Counted from the stretch's first letter, positions 32,224 to 41,757 are shown. The stretch is DNA of 64,000 nucleotides from Kribbella jejuensis (GCF_006715085.1 NZ_VFMM01000001.1:2542001-2606000), one strand, 5' to 3'. Notes: generated by a model from the letters alone, not told the origin. Numbers and translations are program-made.

Positions 32224-33597
32224 TCAGCACTCGATGACGTTGACGGCGAGGCCGCCGCGGGAAGTCTCCTTGTACTTGACCTTCATGTCGGCACCGGTCT
32301 CGCGCATGGTCTTGATCACCTTGTCGAGCGTGACCACGTGCACACCGTCGCCGTGCATCGCCATCCGGGCCGCGTTGATCGCCTTCACCGACGCCATCGC
32401 GTTCCGCTCGATGCACGGGATCTGCACCAGGCCGCCGACCGGATCGCAGGTCAGGCCGAGGTTGTGCTCCATCGCGATCTCCGCCGCGTTCTCGACCTGT
32501 TGCGGCGTACCGCCGAGCACCTCGCACAGACCGGCGGCCGCCATCGAACAGGCGGAACCGACCTCGCCCTGGCAGCCGACCTCGGCGCCGGAGATCGACG
32601 CGTTCTCCTTGTACAGCACGCCGATCGCGCCGGCGGTGAGCAGGAACCGGACCGCGCCGTCCTCGGTCGCACCGGGCACGAACCGCCGGTAGTAGTGCAG
32701 CACCGCCGGAATGATGCCGGCGGCACCGTTCGTCGGCGCGGTGACGATCCGGCCGCCGGACGCGTTCTGCTCGTTGACCGCGAGCGCGAACAGGTTCACC
32801 CAGTCCATCACCTTGAGCGGGTCGACCGACCACGGATCCTGGCTGAGCTTCTTGTGCAGCGCGTGCGCGCGGCGCGGGACCTTCAGGCCGCCGGGCAGGA
32901 TGCCTTCGGTCTCGCAGCCCTCGCGGACGCAGTCCTGCATCACCTGCCAGATGTGCAGCAGCCCGGCGCGGACCTCGTCCTCGGTCCGCCAGGCCAGCTC
33001 GTTGGCGAGCATCACCTCGCTGACCGACAGCTGCGACTCGCGGCACCGGTCGAGCAGCTCGGCGCCGGTGGTGAACGGGTACTTCAGCGGGGTGGTGTCC
33101 AGCACGATCCGGTCGCCCGCGGCCGCGTTCTCGTCGACCACGAAGCCGCCGCCGACCGAGTAGTACGTGCGTTCCCGCAGTACGGCGTTGTTCGTGTCCC
33201 GGGCGACGAAGATCATCCCGTTGGGGTGGTACGGAAGCGCCTTGCGCCGGTGCATGACCAGGTCGGCGTTCTCGTCGAACGCGATCTCGTGGGTGCCGGC
33301 CAGGAGCAGCCGGCCGCGTTCGCGGATCGTCTCGACGCGGGCGTCGACGGAGTGTGTGGCCACGGTCTCCGGGTCGGCACCCTCGAGGCCGAGGAGCACC
33401 GCCTTGTTGCTGCCGTGCCCGTGGCCGGTCGCCCCGAGCGAACCGAACAACTGCGCCTCGACGGTCGCCGTCGCGGCCAGCAGGCCGTCGTCGGCGAGGC
33501 CGAGCGCGAAGGTACGGGCGGCACGCATCGGGCCCACGGTGTGGGAGCTCGAAGGGCCGATCCCGATACTGAACAGGTCGAAGACACTGATCGCCAT
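32224..33597 (-). CDS. sdaA: L-serine ammonia-lyase (single-chain, iron-sulfur)
   Basis: 457 aa, the length of the fused alpha/beta form. The N-terminal domain begins [20 protein letters not shown] with the SSSHT serine-binding loop, and [19 protein letters not shown] follows. The C-terminal catalytic domain has conserved Cys in [15 protein letters not shown] and [16 protein letters not shown] as [4Fe-4S] ligands. It converts L-serine to pyruvate and ammonia. A glycine riboswitch lies 38 nt upstream, fitting control by glycine, which feeds serine through GlyA. Confidence 0.95.
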   Translation of the reverse strand: MAISVFDLFSIGIGPSSSHTVGPMRAARTFALGLADDGLLAATATVEAQLFGSLGATGHGHGSNKAVLLGLEGADPETVATHSVDARVETIRERGRLLLAGTHEIAFDENADLVMHRRKALPYHPNGMIFVARDTNNAVLRERTYYSVGGGFVVDENAAAGDRIVLDTTPLKYPFTTGAELLDRCRESQLSVSEVMLANELAWRTEDEVRAGLLHIWQVMQDCVREGCETEGILPGGLKVPRRAHALHKKLSQDPWSVDPLKVMDWVNLFALAVNEQNASGGRIVTAPTNGAAGIIPAVLHYYRRFVPGATEDGAVRFLLTAGAIGVLYKENASISGAEVGCQGEVGSACSMAAAGLCEVLGGTPQQVENAAEIAMEHNLGLTCDPVGGLVQIPCIERNAMASVKAINAARMAMHGDGVHVVTLDKVIKTMRETGADMKVKYKETSRGGLAVNVIEC

Positions 33598-33635
33598 CGT
33601 GTGGAGGTTCCTTCCGGTCGCCGTTGACCGTTTGG

Positions 33636-33776
33636 TGTCCTCCCCGCTCTGTCAGACGGGGATGTCTTCCAGAGGTGCCTCGCCCGCGCGGTGAAGGTGC
33701 CTGAGAGATTCTTGGGGAGAGTTGCTCCTACGGCGCCCGGGTTCCGAAAGCTGGCCGGCCCGGGTCTCTCCCGCAC
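33636..33776 (-). ncRNA. Glycine riboswitch (gcvT motif) upstream of sdaA
   Basis: Reading the minus strand: GCGGGAGAG (33774-33766), a GC-rich P2 arm, CGCCGTAGGAGCAACTCTC (33734-33716), CTCTCAGGCACC (33707-33696) and the 3' segment CTGACAGAGCGGGGA (33655-33641). This order matches the conserved core of a glycine aptamer. Only one aptamer is evident, unlike the common tandem form. It ends 38 nt before the sdaA ATG, so control could act on translation or by termination in that span. The remaining 194 bp to the S33 peptidase gene holds promoters I cannot place surely. Confidence 0.85.
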
Positions 33777-33970
33777 GGGTTCATGCGGCTGTTGAGTTAG
33801 CTGACGCTGTGGACGGTACGGCGGTCTGCCGGGCGCCGTCAATCCGGCCGGTACGGGCCAACCGGATCTCGTCAACGATCAACCCTAACAAGGCCCCCAA
33901 GCCGCCTTCGGGGTCCGGCGGGGCTCCTCCCTGATGCCGCCAGCAAGCGATTGCCCGAAGGATCGACCGC

Positions 33971-35359
33971 ATGAGATTCATCAGATTCGCGCTGGCCGGC
34001 GCCTTGGTGTTCAGCATCACCGCCGCCGGCCTGACCGCGTCGGCGGCCCCTCAGCGGTTGCGCTGGACAGACTGTGACGGGGATCCCGCTGTAGTAAAGG
34101 GCTCGCAGTGCGCGACGCTGCGACTGCCGGTCGACTGGCGTCACCCCGGCGGTCCGACCTTCGACCTCGCGATCGCCCGCCGTACCGCGAAGGGCGAGCG
34201 GATCGGGGTGCTTGTGTTCGGGCCGGGCGGGCCCGGGGACTCCGGGGTTGACCGGATCACGACCGGTATCAGCCGGTTCAGCGCGGAACTGCAGGACCGC
34301 TTCGACATCGTCAGCTTCGACCCGCGAGGAGTCGCCCGCAGCAATCCCGTGCAGTGCTCGGCCGCGCTGCTCGCCAAGCAGCCGTCGCCGATCATCACGA
34401 GCGAGGCCGGCTTCACCGCGACGATCAGCTACAACCGCCGACTCGCGACGGACTGCCGCGAGCACACCGGTCCGCTCTACGACCACATCGACACCTGGCA
34501 GACGGTGCGGGACGTCGACGCGGTACGCCGGGCACTTGGCGAGTCCACGATCTCGTTCCACGGCAGCTCGTACGGGACGCTGCTCGGAGCGCAGTACGCC
34601 GAGACGTACCCGAACCGGGTCCGCGCGATGGTGGTGGAGAGTGTGATCGACCATGGCTCACCGACCACGAAGTCGTTCCTCGACGTCCAGGCAACTGCCG
34701 CGCAGGACTCGTTCGACGAGTTCGTGAAGTGGTGCGATGCGGCGACCGGCTGTGCACTGCACGGGCAGGACGTTCATGCCGTCTGGGCCGGACTACTGGC
34801 TCGGTCGAGTGATCCGTTCAAGCTGAGCTTCCGGGTGTTCCGGATGCTCTACGAGCCGGAGTGGTCCGCGCTGGCCCAGACGCTGAAGGAGATGCAGAAC
34901 CCGTCGGTCAGAGCCGTGCCGACCGGACTCGCGCAGAACCCGATGGCGGTCTTCTGCCAGGACTGGAACCTGCCGGTCAAGGACTACCGCGCGTACGCCG
35001 CGCACCTGCAGCGGCTGGCCCGGAACAACCACGACATGCGCTACCCGGGTCAGTTGATGGCAGTGTCGAACTGTCTCGGTGCGCCGAAGGCAAACAACCC
35101 GCAGCATGTGCTGGAGGCGCATGGGCTCAAGACTCCGATGTTGCTCGCCAACGCCGTCCACGACCCAGCCACGCCGTACAGGATGGCGCAGAGCGTGCAG
35201 CGTCAGCTCGGCCGGTCCGGCGTACTACTCACGTACGAAGGCTGGGGACACGGGAGCTACACGAAGAGCCCGTGCATGCAGAGCGCGATCGACAGTTACC
35301 TGATCGCGCGGGACGTACCCAAGCGCGGCACAGCCTGCCCCGCCGTACCGCCGGGCTGA
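33971..35359 (+). CDS. Secreted S33-family alpha/beta hydrolase (tripeptidyl aminopeptidase-like)
   Basis: 462 aa. A signal peptide (about residues 1-25, FALAGALVFSITAAGLTASA) predicts export. The core has FGPGGPGDSG (oxyanion), FDPRGVARSNPVQC and the nucleophile Ser200 in GSSYGT. The C-terminal TAP-like domain has AVHDPATPY and GWGHGSY for the acid and His. Streptomyces relatives are tripeptidyl or prolyl aminopeptidases that trim extracellular peptides. Together with Xaa-Pro aminopeptidase and pxpABC nearby, it fits peptide scavenging. Only 4 bp separate its end from the convergent small gene. Confidence 0.88.
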   Translation: MRFIRFALAGALVFSITAAGLTASAAPQRLRWTDCDGDPAVVKGSQCATLRLPVDWRHPGGPTFDLAIARRTAKGERIGVLVFGPGGPGDSGVDRITTGISRFSAELQDRFDIVSFDPRGVARSNPVQCSAALLAKQPSPIITSEAGFTATISYNRRLATDCREHTGPLYDHIDTWQTVRDVDAVRRALGESTISFHGSSYGTLLGAQYAETYPNRVRAMVVESVIDHGSPTTKSFLDVQATAAQDSFDEFVKWCDAATGCALHGQDVHAVWAGLLARSSDPFKLSFRVFRMLYEPEWSALAQTLKEMQNPSVRAVPTGLAQNPMAVFCQDWNLPVKDYRAYAAHLQRLARNNHDMRYPGQLMAVSNCLGAPKANNPQHVLEAHGLKTPMLLANAVHDPATPYRMAQSVQRQLGRSGVLLTYEGWGHGSYTKSPCMQSAIDSYLIARDVPKRGTACPAVPPG

Positions 35360-35363
35360 CCGA

Positions 35364-35591
35364 TCAGACCGGGACGCCGGTGATCTCGAGGACCCGGTCC
35401 AGGTGATCACCGCGGACCAGCCGGCCCGACATCAGCCGGAGCTCGATGCAGGCGGTCTCCAGCGCCTGTGCCTGGCTCCGGCAGTGGTCGACGTACCAGA
35501 ACGGATCGTCCGGTTGCGGATCGTCGGCGTCGTCGATGTCGGCGTACCAGTGCCGGTCGCCGTAGTTCATTACGCGCACCCGTAGGTTCAT
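35364..35591 (-). CDS. Small hypothetical protein
   Basis: 75 aa, acidic and rich in aromatic and Asp residues (MNYGDRHWYADIDDADDPQ). The composition and coding bias look real. No family is recognised. It has no signal peptide or membrane span. A hairpin CCCAGG-GAT-CCTGGG at 35609-35623 sits just upstream of its start. Confidence 0.5.
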   Translation of the reverse strand: MNLRVRVMNYGDRHWYADIDDADDPQPDDPFWYVDHCRSQAQALETACIELRLMSGRLVRGDHLDRVLEITGVPV

Positions 35592-35649
35592 GATCGCTAC
35601 TCCCCGTACCCAGGGATCCTGGGTCCCCCCTGGCCCCAGTTGAGGCCGG

Positions 35650-35699
35650 CTCGGCTTGGCGCGTGGTACGCGGCCCCCACAGCCACGCGCCGAGCCGAG
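35650..35699. terminator. Large hairpin between Xaa-Pro aminopeptidase and small gene
   Basis: CTCGGCTTGGCGCGTGG (35650-35666) pairs with 35683-35699 over 17 positions, 16 Watson-Crick plus one G-T, with a 16-nt loop. It follows the aminopeptidase stop (minus strand) by 71 bp, and most likely ends that transcript. Confidence 0.65.
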
Positions 35700-35769
35700 A
35701 TCAGCCCTCCCCCGCTAGCTACATCGTGCCCCGGCGGCGAACGTTACTGTTCGTGACCGGTAATTTTGA

Positions 35770-37197
35770 TTACTTTCCGAGGTGGGAGCGCGTCCACTGC
35801 TCCAGGCCGTCGGTGGTGATCGGCAGCGCCTCGGTGAGGATCTCCAGCCGGTCGGAGTGCACGACGACGTTGTCCTCGATCCGGATACCGATCCCGCGCA
35901 GCTCCGGCGGTACGGTCTCGTCGTTCGGGTGGAAGTACAGGCCCGGCTCGACCGCGAGCGCCATCCCGGCCTCGATGGTGCCGGCGAAGTATGCCTCCGG
36001 CCGGGAGGCGTCGCAGTCGTGCACGTCGAGGCCGATGTAGTGACCGGTACCGCAGACGATGTACCGGCGGTGCTGCTGCCCGTCCGGGCCGAGCAGCTCG
36101 TCCATGGACACGTCCAGCAGACCCCAGTCACGCAGTCCCTCGGCCAGGACGCGGAGCGCTTCGTGCTGGAAGGCGCGGTACGGCGCCCCGACCTTGACGG
36201 CGTCGAGCGACGCGAGCTGCGCCTTGTGTACCAGGTCGTGCACCTGGCGCTGGGCCGCGGTGTACTCGCCGGTGGCGGGGAACGTCCGAGTCACGTCGGC
36301 GGTGTAGAGCGTGCGAGTCTCGACCCCGGCGTCGAGCAGGATCACGTCGCCTTCGTTCACAGGGCCGTCATTGCGGACCCAGTGCAGCACCGGTGCATGG
36401 TTGCCCGCAGCAACGATCGAGGCATAGCCGACGCCGTTGCCCGCGGTCCGCGCGCGGCGGTCGAAGGTGCCCTGCAGCCAGCGCTCGCCGCCACCGCGGA
36501 GCGCCTCCGGCAGCTCGCTCGCGACGTCGCCGAACGCCTGCACGCTGGCCGCGACGGCCTCGCGCAGCTGGTCGAGCTCCCAGTCGTCCTTGATCCGGCG
36601 CAGCTCGGCGAGGGTCTGGCGGAGCGCGTTGCCGTCGGTCGGGGAGGTCCGGACGAGCGCGTCGAGCATCGGTTCCACGCCGGGCACCGAGAGCATGAAC
36701 GGTACGGCGCCGCGTACCGCCGCGGGCAGCTCCTCGATCGGGCGGCAGGCGATCTGCAGCGCGTCCGACCAGTCCTTCAGTCCGGGTACCGGGCCGATCC
36801 ACAGCTCACCGTCGCGCGCGTTCGCGAAGAAGTCGGCCTCGTCCGGACCGGCCGTGTCGCGCAGGTACAGGGTCGCGTCACCGTCGCCGGAGATCACCAG
36901 TACGGCGCCTTCCGCCTGACAACCGGTCAGCCAGACGAAGTCGCTGTCGGCGCGGAACTGGTAGTCGGTGTCGTTCGACCGGACCGGCGCACGACCGGCG
37001 GCCAGCGCGATCCGGCGGCCCGGCAGCGCGGCGGCGAGCTTGCGCCGATGCTCGGCGGCCGCCTCGGCAAGCCCGTCCGGCACCGTCACCGACCGGTCGA
37101 CCGGCCCCCACCCGCGGGAGATGAAGTCCCGGAACCCTGCGGCGTCGATCGGGCGGTAGGACTTCGGCGTCTCTTCGGTCCGGGCGTCGTCGGTCAT
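35770..37197 (-). CDS. pepP: Xaa-Pro aminopeptidase (M24B)
   Basis: 475 aa. The N-terminal aminopeptidase-P domain (about 30-200, FRADSDFVWLTGCQAEGAVL) is followed by the pita-bread M24 catalytic domain. Metal ligands appear as LLDAGVETRTLYTADVTRTF (two Asp), GHYIGLDVHD (His), ALAVEPGLYF (Glu) and GIRIEDNVV (Glu). It removes N-terminal residues before proline, with no signal peptide. It lies 43 bp downstream of the GntR gene in the same direction, so it is likely co-transcribed with the regulator that faces pxpABC. Confidence 0.93.
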   Translation of the reverse strand: MTDDARTEETPKSYRPIDAAGFRDFISRGWGPVDRSVTVPDGLAEAAAEHRRKLAAALPGRRIALAAGRAPVRSNDTDYQFRADSDFVWLTGCQAEGAVLVISGDGDATLYLRDTAGPDEADFFANARDGELWIGPVPGLKDWSDALQIACRPIEELPAAVRGAVPFMLSVPGVEPMLDALVRTSPTDGNALRQTLAELRRIKDDWELDQLREAVAASVQAFGDVASELPEALRGGGERWLQGTFDRRARTAGNGVGYASIVAAGNHAPVLHWVRNDGPVNEGDVILLDAGVETRTLYTADVTRTFPATGEYTAAQRQVHDLVHKAQLASLDAVKVGAPYRAFQHEALRVLAEGLRDWGLLDVSMDELLGPDGQQHRRYIVCGTGHYIGLDVHDCDASRPEAYFAGTIEAGMALAVEPGLYFHPNDETVPPELRGIGIRIEDNVVVHSDRLEILTEALPITTDGLEQWTRSHLGK

Positions 37198-37240
37198 GAC
37201 GTGTGCTCCCCTTTGCTACTGACGGTGTCAGCTCATCAAC

Positions 37241-37975
37241 TCAGGTTGTCGTTGCGGTTCGCAAGCCCTTATCCCGGAAGGCGGCCAGGATGCCTTGCTC
37301 GGAGTCGAGCAGGTACTGGTGCAGGTCCGCGGCGGCCTGCTCGTACTTGCGGGCCTCGAGCAGCTCGATCAGCCCACGGTTCCGCTCGATGTACGGCTCG
37401 TGCAGCTCGCGCGGGGCCGCGATCACGTGGAACAGCAGCCGCAGTTCCGCGAGCAGCCGACCGGTCATCGCGTCCATCCGCGAGCTGTCGGCCAGCCCGA
37501 TCAGGTGCTGGTGGAAGCGCATGTTCGCCGTACCGACAGCGGGCCAGCGGTCCGCCCGAGCAGCCGCCTCGGCGGCTTCGACGTCGTCGTGCAGCGGCTC
37601 GAGCCGGCTCGCGGGCAGCTCCGGGTCGCGGTCGGCCAGGCCGCGTACGACGTCCACCTCGAGCACGCGGCGCAGCCGGTACAGGTCGATCACGTCCTGC
37701 TCGTCGAGCTCCGGCACGAACACGCCCCGGTGCAGCTTGTAGACGAGCAGGCCCTCGTGGGTGAGCAGCCGGAACGCCTCGCGGAGCGTGTTCCGGCTGA
37801 CCTCGAGGACCTCGGTCAGCTCGACCTCGGACAGCTGCGCGCCGGGCGGCAGCGCGCCTTCGGTGATACTGCGCCGCAGGATGTCCGCCGCGCGCTCGGC
37901 CGAGCTGCTCCGGTCCAGCCGCGCGACGTCGGCCGCGACGGTCCGCAGCCAGGCCTGGCGGCCGGTCTCAGTCAT
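37241..37975 (-). CDS. GntR/FadR-type transcriptional regulator (FCD domain)
   Basis: 244 aa from ATG 37975; the frame is open 92 codons further but that part is not GntR-like. The N-terminal winged HTH is at about 20-85 ([39 protein letters not shown]). The FCD ligand domain follows (about 95-225), with metal-binding type residues in [17 protein letters not shown] and [13 protein letters not shown]. It is divergent from pxpABC with a perfect 17-bp palindrome between. It most likely represses 5-oxoprolinase genes until 5-oxoproline or a related acid binds. Confidence 0.92.
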   Translation of the reverse strand: MTETGRQAWLRTVAADVARLDRSSSAERAADILRRSITEGALPPGAQLSEVELTEVLEVSRNTLREAFRLLTHEGLLVYKLHRGVFVPELDEQDVIDLYRLRRVLEVDVVRGLADRDPELPASRLEPLHDDVEAAEAAARADRWPAVGTANMRFHQHLIGLADSSRMDAMTGRLLAELRLLFHVIAAPRELHEPYIERNRGLIELLEARKYEQAAADLHQYLLDSEQGILAAFRDKGLRTATTT

Positions 37976-38018
37976 CTCTGCATCATCCCAGCTGGGCCGG
38001 AAAAGTGGAACAAGCCTC

Positions 38019-38047
38019 TTGCAGGATTGTTCAACAATCCCTACGCT
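38019..38047 (+). promoter_or_regulatory. pxpABC promoter
   Basis: TTGCAG (38019-38024) and TACGCT (38042-38047) are separated by exactly 17 bp. A start 7-8 nt downstream of the -10 falls on the pxpA ATG at 38055, so the mRNA would be leaderless. No ribosome site is seen before that ATG, in agreement. Confidence 0.6.
38024..38040. promoter_or_regulatory. Putative GntR operator, perfect 17-bp palindrome
   Basis: GGATTGTTCAACAATCC is fully symmetric around C38032. It fills the spacer between the -35 and -10 of the pxp promoter, an ideal place for repression, and is 48 bp upstream of the GntR start. Confidence 0.75.
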
Positions 38048-38054
38048 CGGCGGC

Positions 38055-38807
38055 ATGGACCTCAACGCGGACCTGGGCGAGGGCTTCGGTTCCTGGTCGA
38101 TGGGTGACGACTCGGCGCTACTCGAGGTCGTGACCAGTGCGAACGTCGCCTGCGGCTTCCACGCCGGCGACCCCTCCATCATGCGCCGGGTGACCGCCGA
38201 GGCAGTCGAACGCGGCGTCGCGATCGGCGCCCACGTCGGGTACGCCGACAAGGCCGGGTTCGGCCGGCGTTTCGTGGACGTCGAGCCGACCGTCCTGCGC
38301 GACGAGGTCGTCTACCAGCTCGGCGCGCTGGACGCGTTCGCGCGGATCGCGGGCGACCGGGTCCGGTACGTGAAGCCGCATGGGGCGCTGTACAACACGA
38401 TCGGCCACCATGTCGAGCAGGCGACCGCCGTGGTCAGTGCGGTTGCGGAGTACGACAAGACGCTGCCGGTGCTCGGCCTGCCTGGGTCCGCGTGGCTGCG
38501 ACTCGCGGCGGAGGCCGGGCTGCCCGTCGTGCATGAGGCTTTTGCGGACCGCGCGTACACAGCTGAGGGCACGTTGGTGTCCCGGCGTCTGCCCGGGTCG
38601 GTCCTGCACGACGCGGACGAGATCGCTGCACGGTGTGTCGCGGTGGCCGGCGGGTATGAGATCCGTGATGTCGACGGTGATTCGCTCGTGGTGGAGGCGG
38701 CTTCGATCTGCGTGCACGGCGACACGCCTGGTGCGGTGGAGATCGCCCGGCGGGTGCGTGGTGCGCTGGAGGGAGCGGGCGTCGAGCTGCGTCCGTTCAC
38801 CGGGTGA
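38055..38807 (+). CDS. pxpA: 5-oxoprolinase subunit PxpA (LamB/YcsF family)
   Basis: 250 aa from ATG 38055, where the family consensus [12 protein letters not shown] begins; the upstream open frame is an artefact. Conserved [29 protein letters not shown] and [12 protein letters not shown] mark the family. With PxpB and PxpC it forms the prokaryotic ATP-dependent 5-oxoprolinase that opens 5-oxoproline to glutamate. Probably leaderless. It overlaps pxpB by 4 nt. Confidence 0.94.
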   Translation: MDLNADLGEGFGSWSMGDDSALLEVVTSANVACGFHAGDPSIMRRVTAEAVERGVAIGAHVGYADKAGFGRRFVDVEPTVLRDEVVYQLGALDAFARIAGDRVRYVKPHGALYNTIGHHVEQATAVVSAVAEYDKTLPVLGLPGSAWLRLAAEAGLPVVHEAFADRAYTAEGTLVSRRLPGSVLHDADEIAARCVAVAGGYEIRDVDGDSLVVEAASICVHGDTPGAVEIARRVRGALEGAGVELRPFTG

Positions 38808-39412
38808 TGCGGATTCTTCCGTCGGGTGATCGGGCTCTGCTGGTCGAGCTCGACGATCTCGACCAAGTCCTCGGGTACTACGCGACGCTGGCTGCTGATC
38901 CGCCCGCGGACGTTGTGGACGTCGTTCCGGCTGCTCGCACGATCCTCGTCACCACGACCGGCGACCTCGCCACGTTGTCGCGCACCCTGCGGGAGCTGAC
39001 GCCTGCTCTGGACCGTCGACGGGCCGGCGATCTCATCGAGATTCCGGTCGTCTACGACGGCGAGGACCTGCGCGACGTCGCGGATCTCCTCGACTGCAGT
39101 CCGGAGGAAGTGATCGCCCGGCACATCGCCGACGAGTGGACAGTCGCGTTCTCCGGATTCGCGCCGGGGTTCGGTTATCTGACCTCGGCCGGCGAGTGGG
39201 ACGTTCCACGCAGGACATCGCCGCGGACGAAGGTACCGGCCGGTGCGGTTGGGGTGGCGGGAGAGTTCAGTGGTGTGTATCCGCGGGAGTCGCCGGGTGG
39301 CTGGCAGTTGATCGGCCGTACGTCGGTGCAGATCTTCGACGCTGACCGCGAGCCTGCCGCGCTGTTCCACCCCGGGCGCCGGGTCCGGTTCGTCGACGCG
39401 GGTCGTGGATGA
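38804..39412 (+). CDS. pxpB: 5-oxoprolinase subunit PxpB (KipI/Ahs1 family)
   Basis: 202 aa from GTG 38804 overlapping the pxpA stop; ATG 38807 is an alternative. Family blocks include [46 protein letters not shown] and [15 protein letters not shown]. It works with PxpC as a cyclophilin-like heteromer in ATP-dependent 5-oxoproline hydrolysis. ATGA overlap with pxpC. Confidence 0.93.
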   Translation: MMRILPSGDRALLVELDDLDQVLGYYATLAADPPADVVDVVPAARTILVTTTGDLATLSRTLRELTPALDRRRAGDLIEIPVVYDGEDLRDVADLLDCSPEEVIARHIADEWTVAFSGFAPGFGYLTSAGEWDVPRRTSPRTKVPAGAVGVAGEFSGVYPRESPGGWQLIGRTSVQIFDADREPAALFHPGRRVRFVDAGRG

Positions 39413-40248
39413 GCAGCCTGACCGTCCTCGAAACGGGGCCGTTGGCAACAATCCAGGACCGCGGACGGGCCGGCCAGGCGGCGCTCGGCGTACCGCCCTC
39501 CGGCGCCTGCGATCGATCCTCGTACGCATTGGCGAACCGGCTCGTCGGCAACGACGTCGGCGCGGCCGCTCTGGAAGTCACGTACGGCGGCTTGACCATC
39601 CTCGCGGACAACGACCTCGTCATCGCGATCACCGGCGCCCCCTGTGCCGGCGTCCCCCTGAACGCCCCGACCCTCCTGAGGTCCGGCTCGGTCCTGCACT
39701 TCGGTGCACCGGTGAGCGGCCTCCGCACCTACGTAGCCGTTCGCGGCGGCATCGACGTACCGCCCGTCCTGGCCTCCCGCTCCACCGACCTACTGTCCGG
39801 CCTTGGCCCAGAACCGCTCCGTGCTGGGCAAACGTTGCAGGTCGGCTCACCTGTGCATCCGATGCCTGGAGTGGATCAAGCACCGGTCGCCGCGCCCGCC
39901 TCCGGCCAGGTGATGCTGCGAGTAACTCCGGGCCCCCGGAAAGACTGGTTCACCGACGCAGCCTGGGTCTCTCTCACCTCACAGGTTTACGAGGTGAGTA
40001 CGAACAGCAACCGCGTCGGCGTCCGTCTCGACGGAGAGCCGCTGGAACGCGCCCGCCCCGGCGAGCTGGCCAGCGAAGGCATGACCCACGGCGCCATCCA
40101 GATCCCCCCGTCCGGCACCCCCGTCATCTTCCTCGCCGACCACCCCGTGACGGGCGGCTACCCGGTGATCGCGTACGTCGCGTCGGCCGACCTGGACGCC
40201 TGCGCCCAGGTCCGGCCGGGCCAGCCGGTCCGCCTGATCAGCTCGTAG
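39409..40248 (+). CDS. pxpC: 5-oxoprolinase subunit PxpC (KipA/Ahs2 family)
   Basis: 279 aa. Typical N-terminus VLETGPLATIQDRGRAGQA and GVPPSGACDRSSYALANRLVG, with EGMTHGAIQIPPSGTPVIFL and DHPVTGGYPV near the C-terminus. It is the third gene of a tightly overlapping pxpABC operon. Its 3' end overlaps the convergent VOC gene by 11 bp. Confidence 0.93.
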   Translation: MSSLTVLETGPLATIQDRGRAGQAALGVPPSGACDRSSYALANRLVGNDVGAAALEVTYGGLTILADNDLVIAITGAPCAGVPLNAPTLLRSGSVLHFGAPVSGLRTYVAVRGGIDVPPVLASRSTDLLSGLGPEPLRAGQTLQVGSPVHPMPGVDQAPVAAPASGQVMLRVTPGPRKDWFTDAAWVSLTSQVYEVSTNSNRVGVRLDGEPLERARPGELASEGMTHGAIQIPPSGTPVIFLADHPVTGGYPVIAYVASADLDACAQVRPGQPVRLISS

Positions 40249-40726
40249 TACGGCCACGCATCTCGTCCGCGAACGACTCCTGCGCACGGCGCATGACCGC
40301 CAACTCGGCGGGGTCCGCGAACCGCTCGTGGATCGTTTCGAGGTCGACGTCCTCGACGTGGGTCTGCAGCCACCAGATGTTGCCGAGCGGATCCTTCACC
40401 CGGCCGCCGCGGTCGCCGGTGATGCCGGAGTACAGCAGCTCGGTGACAACCGTCGCGCCCGCGTCAAGGGCCCGTTGGTACGTCCGCTCCACGTCGTCGA
40501 CGTACACGCTCAGGAAGGCAGGCGTGTCCGGCCACTCGGGCGCCGCGTCGAACGTCATCAGTACCGACTCACCGACGGTGATCTCCGCATGCCCCACGGT
40601 GCCGTCCTCGTTCGGGAACCGGCCGGACGTGCGCACCTCGAACGTGTGCTCCACGAACTTCAGAAACTTGTCCGCGCCCTTGGCGGCGACGTACGGAGTA
40701 ACGGTCGACTTGCCTTGAATCGTCAT
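40238..40726 (-). CDS. VOC family protein (PhnB/glyoxalase-like)
   Basis: 162 aa. Two beta-alpha-beta-beta-beta halves are visible, with FLSVYVDDVERTYQRALDAG, VTELLYSGITGDRGGRVKDPLGNIWW and HVEDVDLETIHERF matching PhnB/YciA-like vicinal-oxygen-chelate proteins. The activity is unknown; enzymes and resistance proteins share this fold. It is 30 bp downstream of the GlxA-type regulator stop and in the same direction, so possibly co-transcribed. Confidence 0.82.
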   Translation of the reverse strand: MTIQGKSTVTPYVAAKGADKFLKFVEHTFEVRTSGRFPNEDGTVGHAEITVGESVLMTFDAAPEWPDTPAFLSVYVDDVERTYQRALDAGATVVTELLYSGITGDRGGRVKDPLGNIWWLQTHVEDVDLETIHERFADPAELAVMRRAQESFADEMRGRTTS

Positions 40727-40756
40727 ACCTTCAGCCTGTCGGAGGTAGCGGACAGG

Positions 40757-41722
40757 TCATGTCCTACTGGCCTGAAATCGGCGCAAGTACTCCGTCGGCG
40801 TCGTACCGAGGTGACGGGCGAAAGCACGGCGGAGGGTCTCGTCGCTGCCGAGCCCACTGAGTCTGGCGGCCGTGGCGATGCTGTGGCCGTCGAGGAGAAG
40901 TTGCTGCGCCCGATCCAGTCGCACGCGCTCGACCCAGCGGCCTGGGGTGGTGTTGAACTCGCTCTGGAACAACCGGGCCAGGTGCCGCGGGCTGACCCCC
41001 GCCGAGGCGGCCAGGTTCGGCAGGCTGTGGTCGGCGGCCGGGTCCGCGAGCACGGTGTCGGTGATCTCCCGCAGCTGATCGGTCCGCGCCGGCGGGGTCG
41101 CCAACGCGGTCGAGAACTGCGACTGCCCGCCAGGACGCTGCATGTACACCACCAACTCCCGCGCAACCGCCCGCGCGAGGTCGGCGCCGTGATCCGCCTC
41201 CACCAGCGCGAGCGTGAGGTCGATGCCGGCGCTGATCCCGGCGGACGTCACGTACCGCCCGTCGGTGAGGTGCAGCGCGTCGGGCTCGACGTGCACCTTC
41301 GGGTACTTCCGCGCCAGCGCGGCCGCATGCCGCCAGTGCGTCGTCGCCCGCCGCCCGTCGAGCATTCCGAGCTCGGCCAGCACGAACGCCCCGCTGCACA
41401 CCGACGCCACGCACTCGGCGTTCGCAGCCAGCGCCGCCGTCAGTTTCAGTACCTCGTCCGGTACGCCGTCCACCAGGTGGTCCGCGCCCGGCACCACGAC
41501 CGTGTCGACGGGATCTGCACTGGTCACCGTTCCGGCCAGCACGACTCCCGCGGCGGTTCGCACCTCTCCGCCGTGCGCGGACACGAGCACGGTCTCGTAT
41601 CGCCGGCTCTGATGCAGGACCTCGAGCGGTCCGGTGACGTCCAGCAGCGTCACGCCGTCGTACACGACGAACGCGATCCGACGTCGTGTCCGAATCTGTG
41701 GTTCTTCTGGCGATTTGGACAT
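40757..41722 (-). CDS. GlxA-family AraC regulator (DJ-1/PfpI plus AraC HTH)
   Basis: 321 aa from ATG 41722; the upstream open frame is basic, non-conserved sequence. The N-terminal DJ-1/PfpI domain (about 15-185) has AFVVYDGVTLLDVTGPLEVL and the Cys elbow ECVASVCSGAFVLAELGML. The C-terminal AraC HTH pair (about 220-315) includes NLAASAGVSPRHLARLFQSEF and GHSIATAARLSGLGSDETLRRAF. It is divergent from an HD-domain gene across only 35 bp. The inducer is unknown. Confidence 0.9.
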   Translation of the reverse strand: MSKSPEEPQIRTRRRIAFVVYDGVTLLDVTGPLEVLHQSRRYETVLVSAHGGEVRTAAGVVLAGTVTSADPVDTVVVPGADHLVDGVPDEVLKLTAALAANAECVASVCSGAFVLAELGMLDGRRATTHWRHAAALARKYPKVHVEPDALHLTDGRYVTSAGISAGIDLTLALVEADHGADLARAVARELVVYMQRPGGQSQFSTALATPPARTDQLREITDTVLADPAADHSLPNLAASAGVSPRHLARLFQSEFNTTPGRWVERVRLDRAQQLLLDGHSIATAARLSGLGSDETLRRAFARHLGTTPTEYLRRFQASRT

Positions 41723-41757
41723 GGTGTCAGCATACTGCCTACCAGGAAGCTGGTGGC

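Noticed and set aside
31489..33627. 712-codon plus-strand frame opposite MmyB-type regulator and sdaA
   Set aside because: It spans two real minus-strand genes and has no domain or credible start.
35782..37764. 660-codon plus-strand frame opposite pepP and the GntR gene
   Set aside because: Antisense shadow with low-complexity Arg/Ala/Gly sequence.
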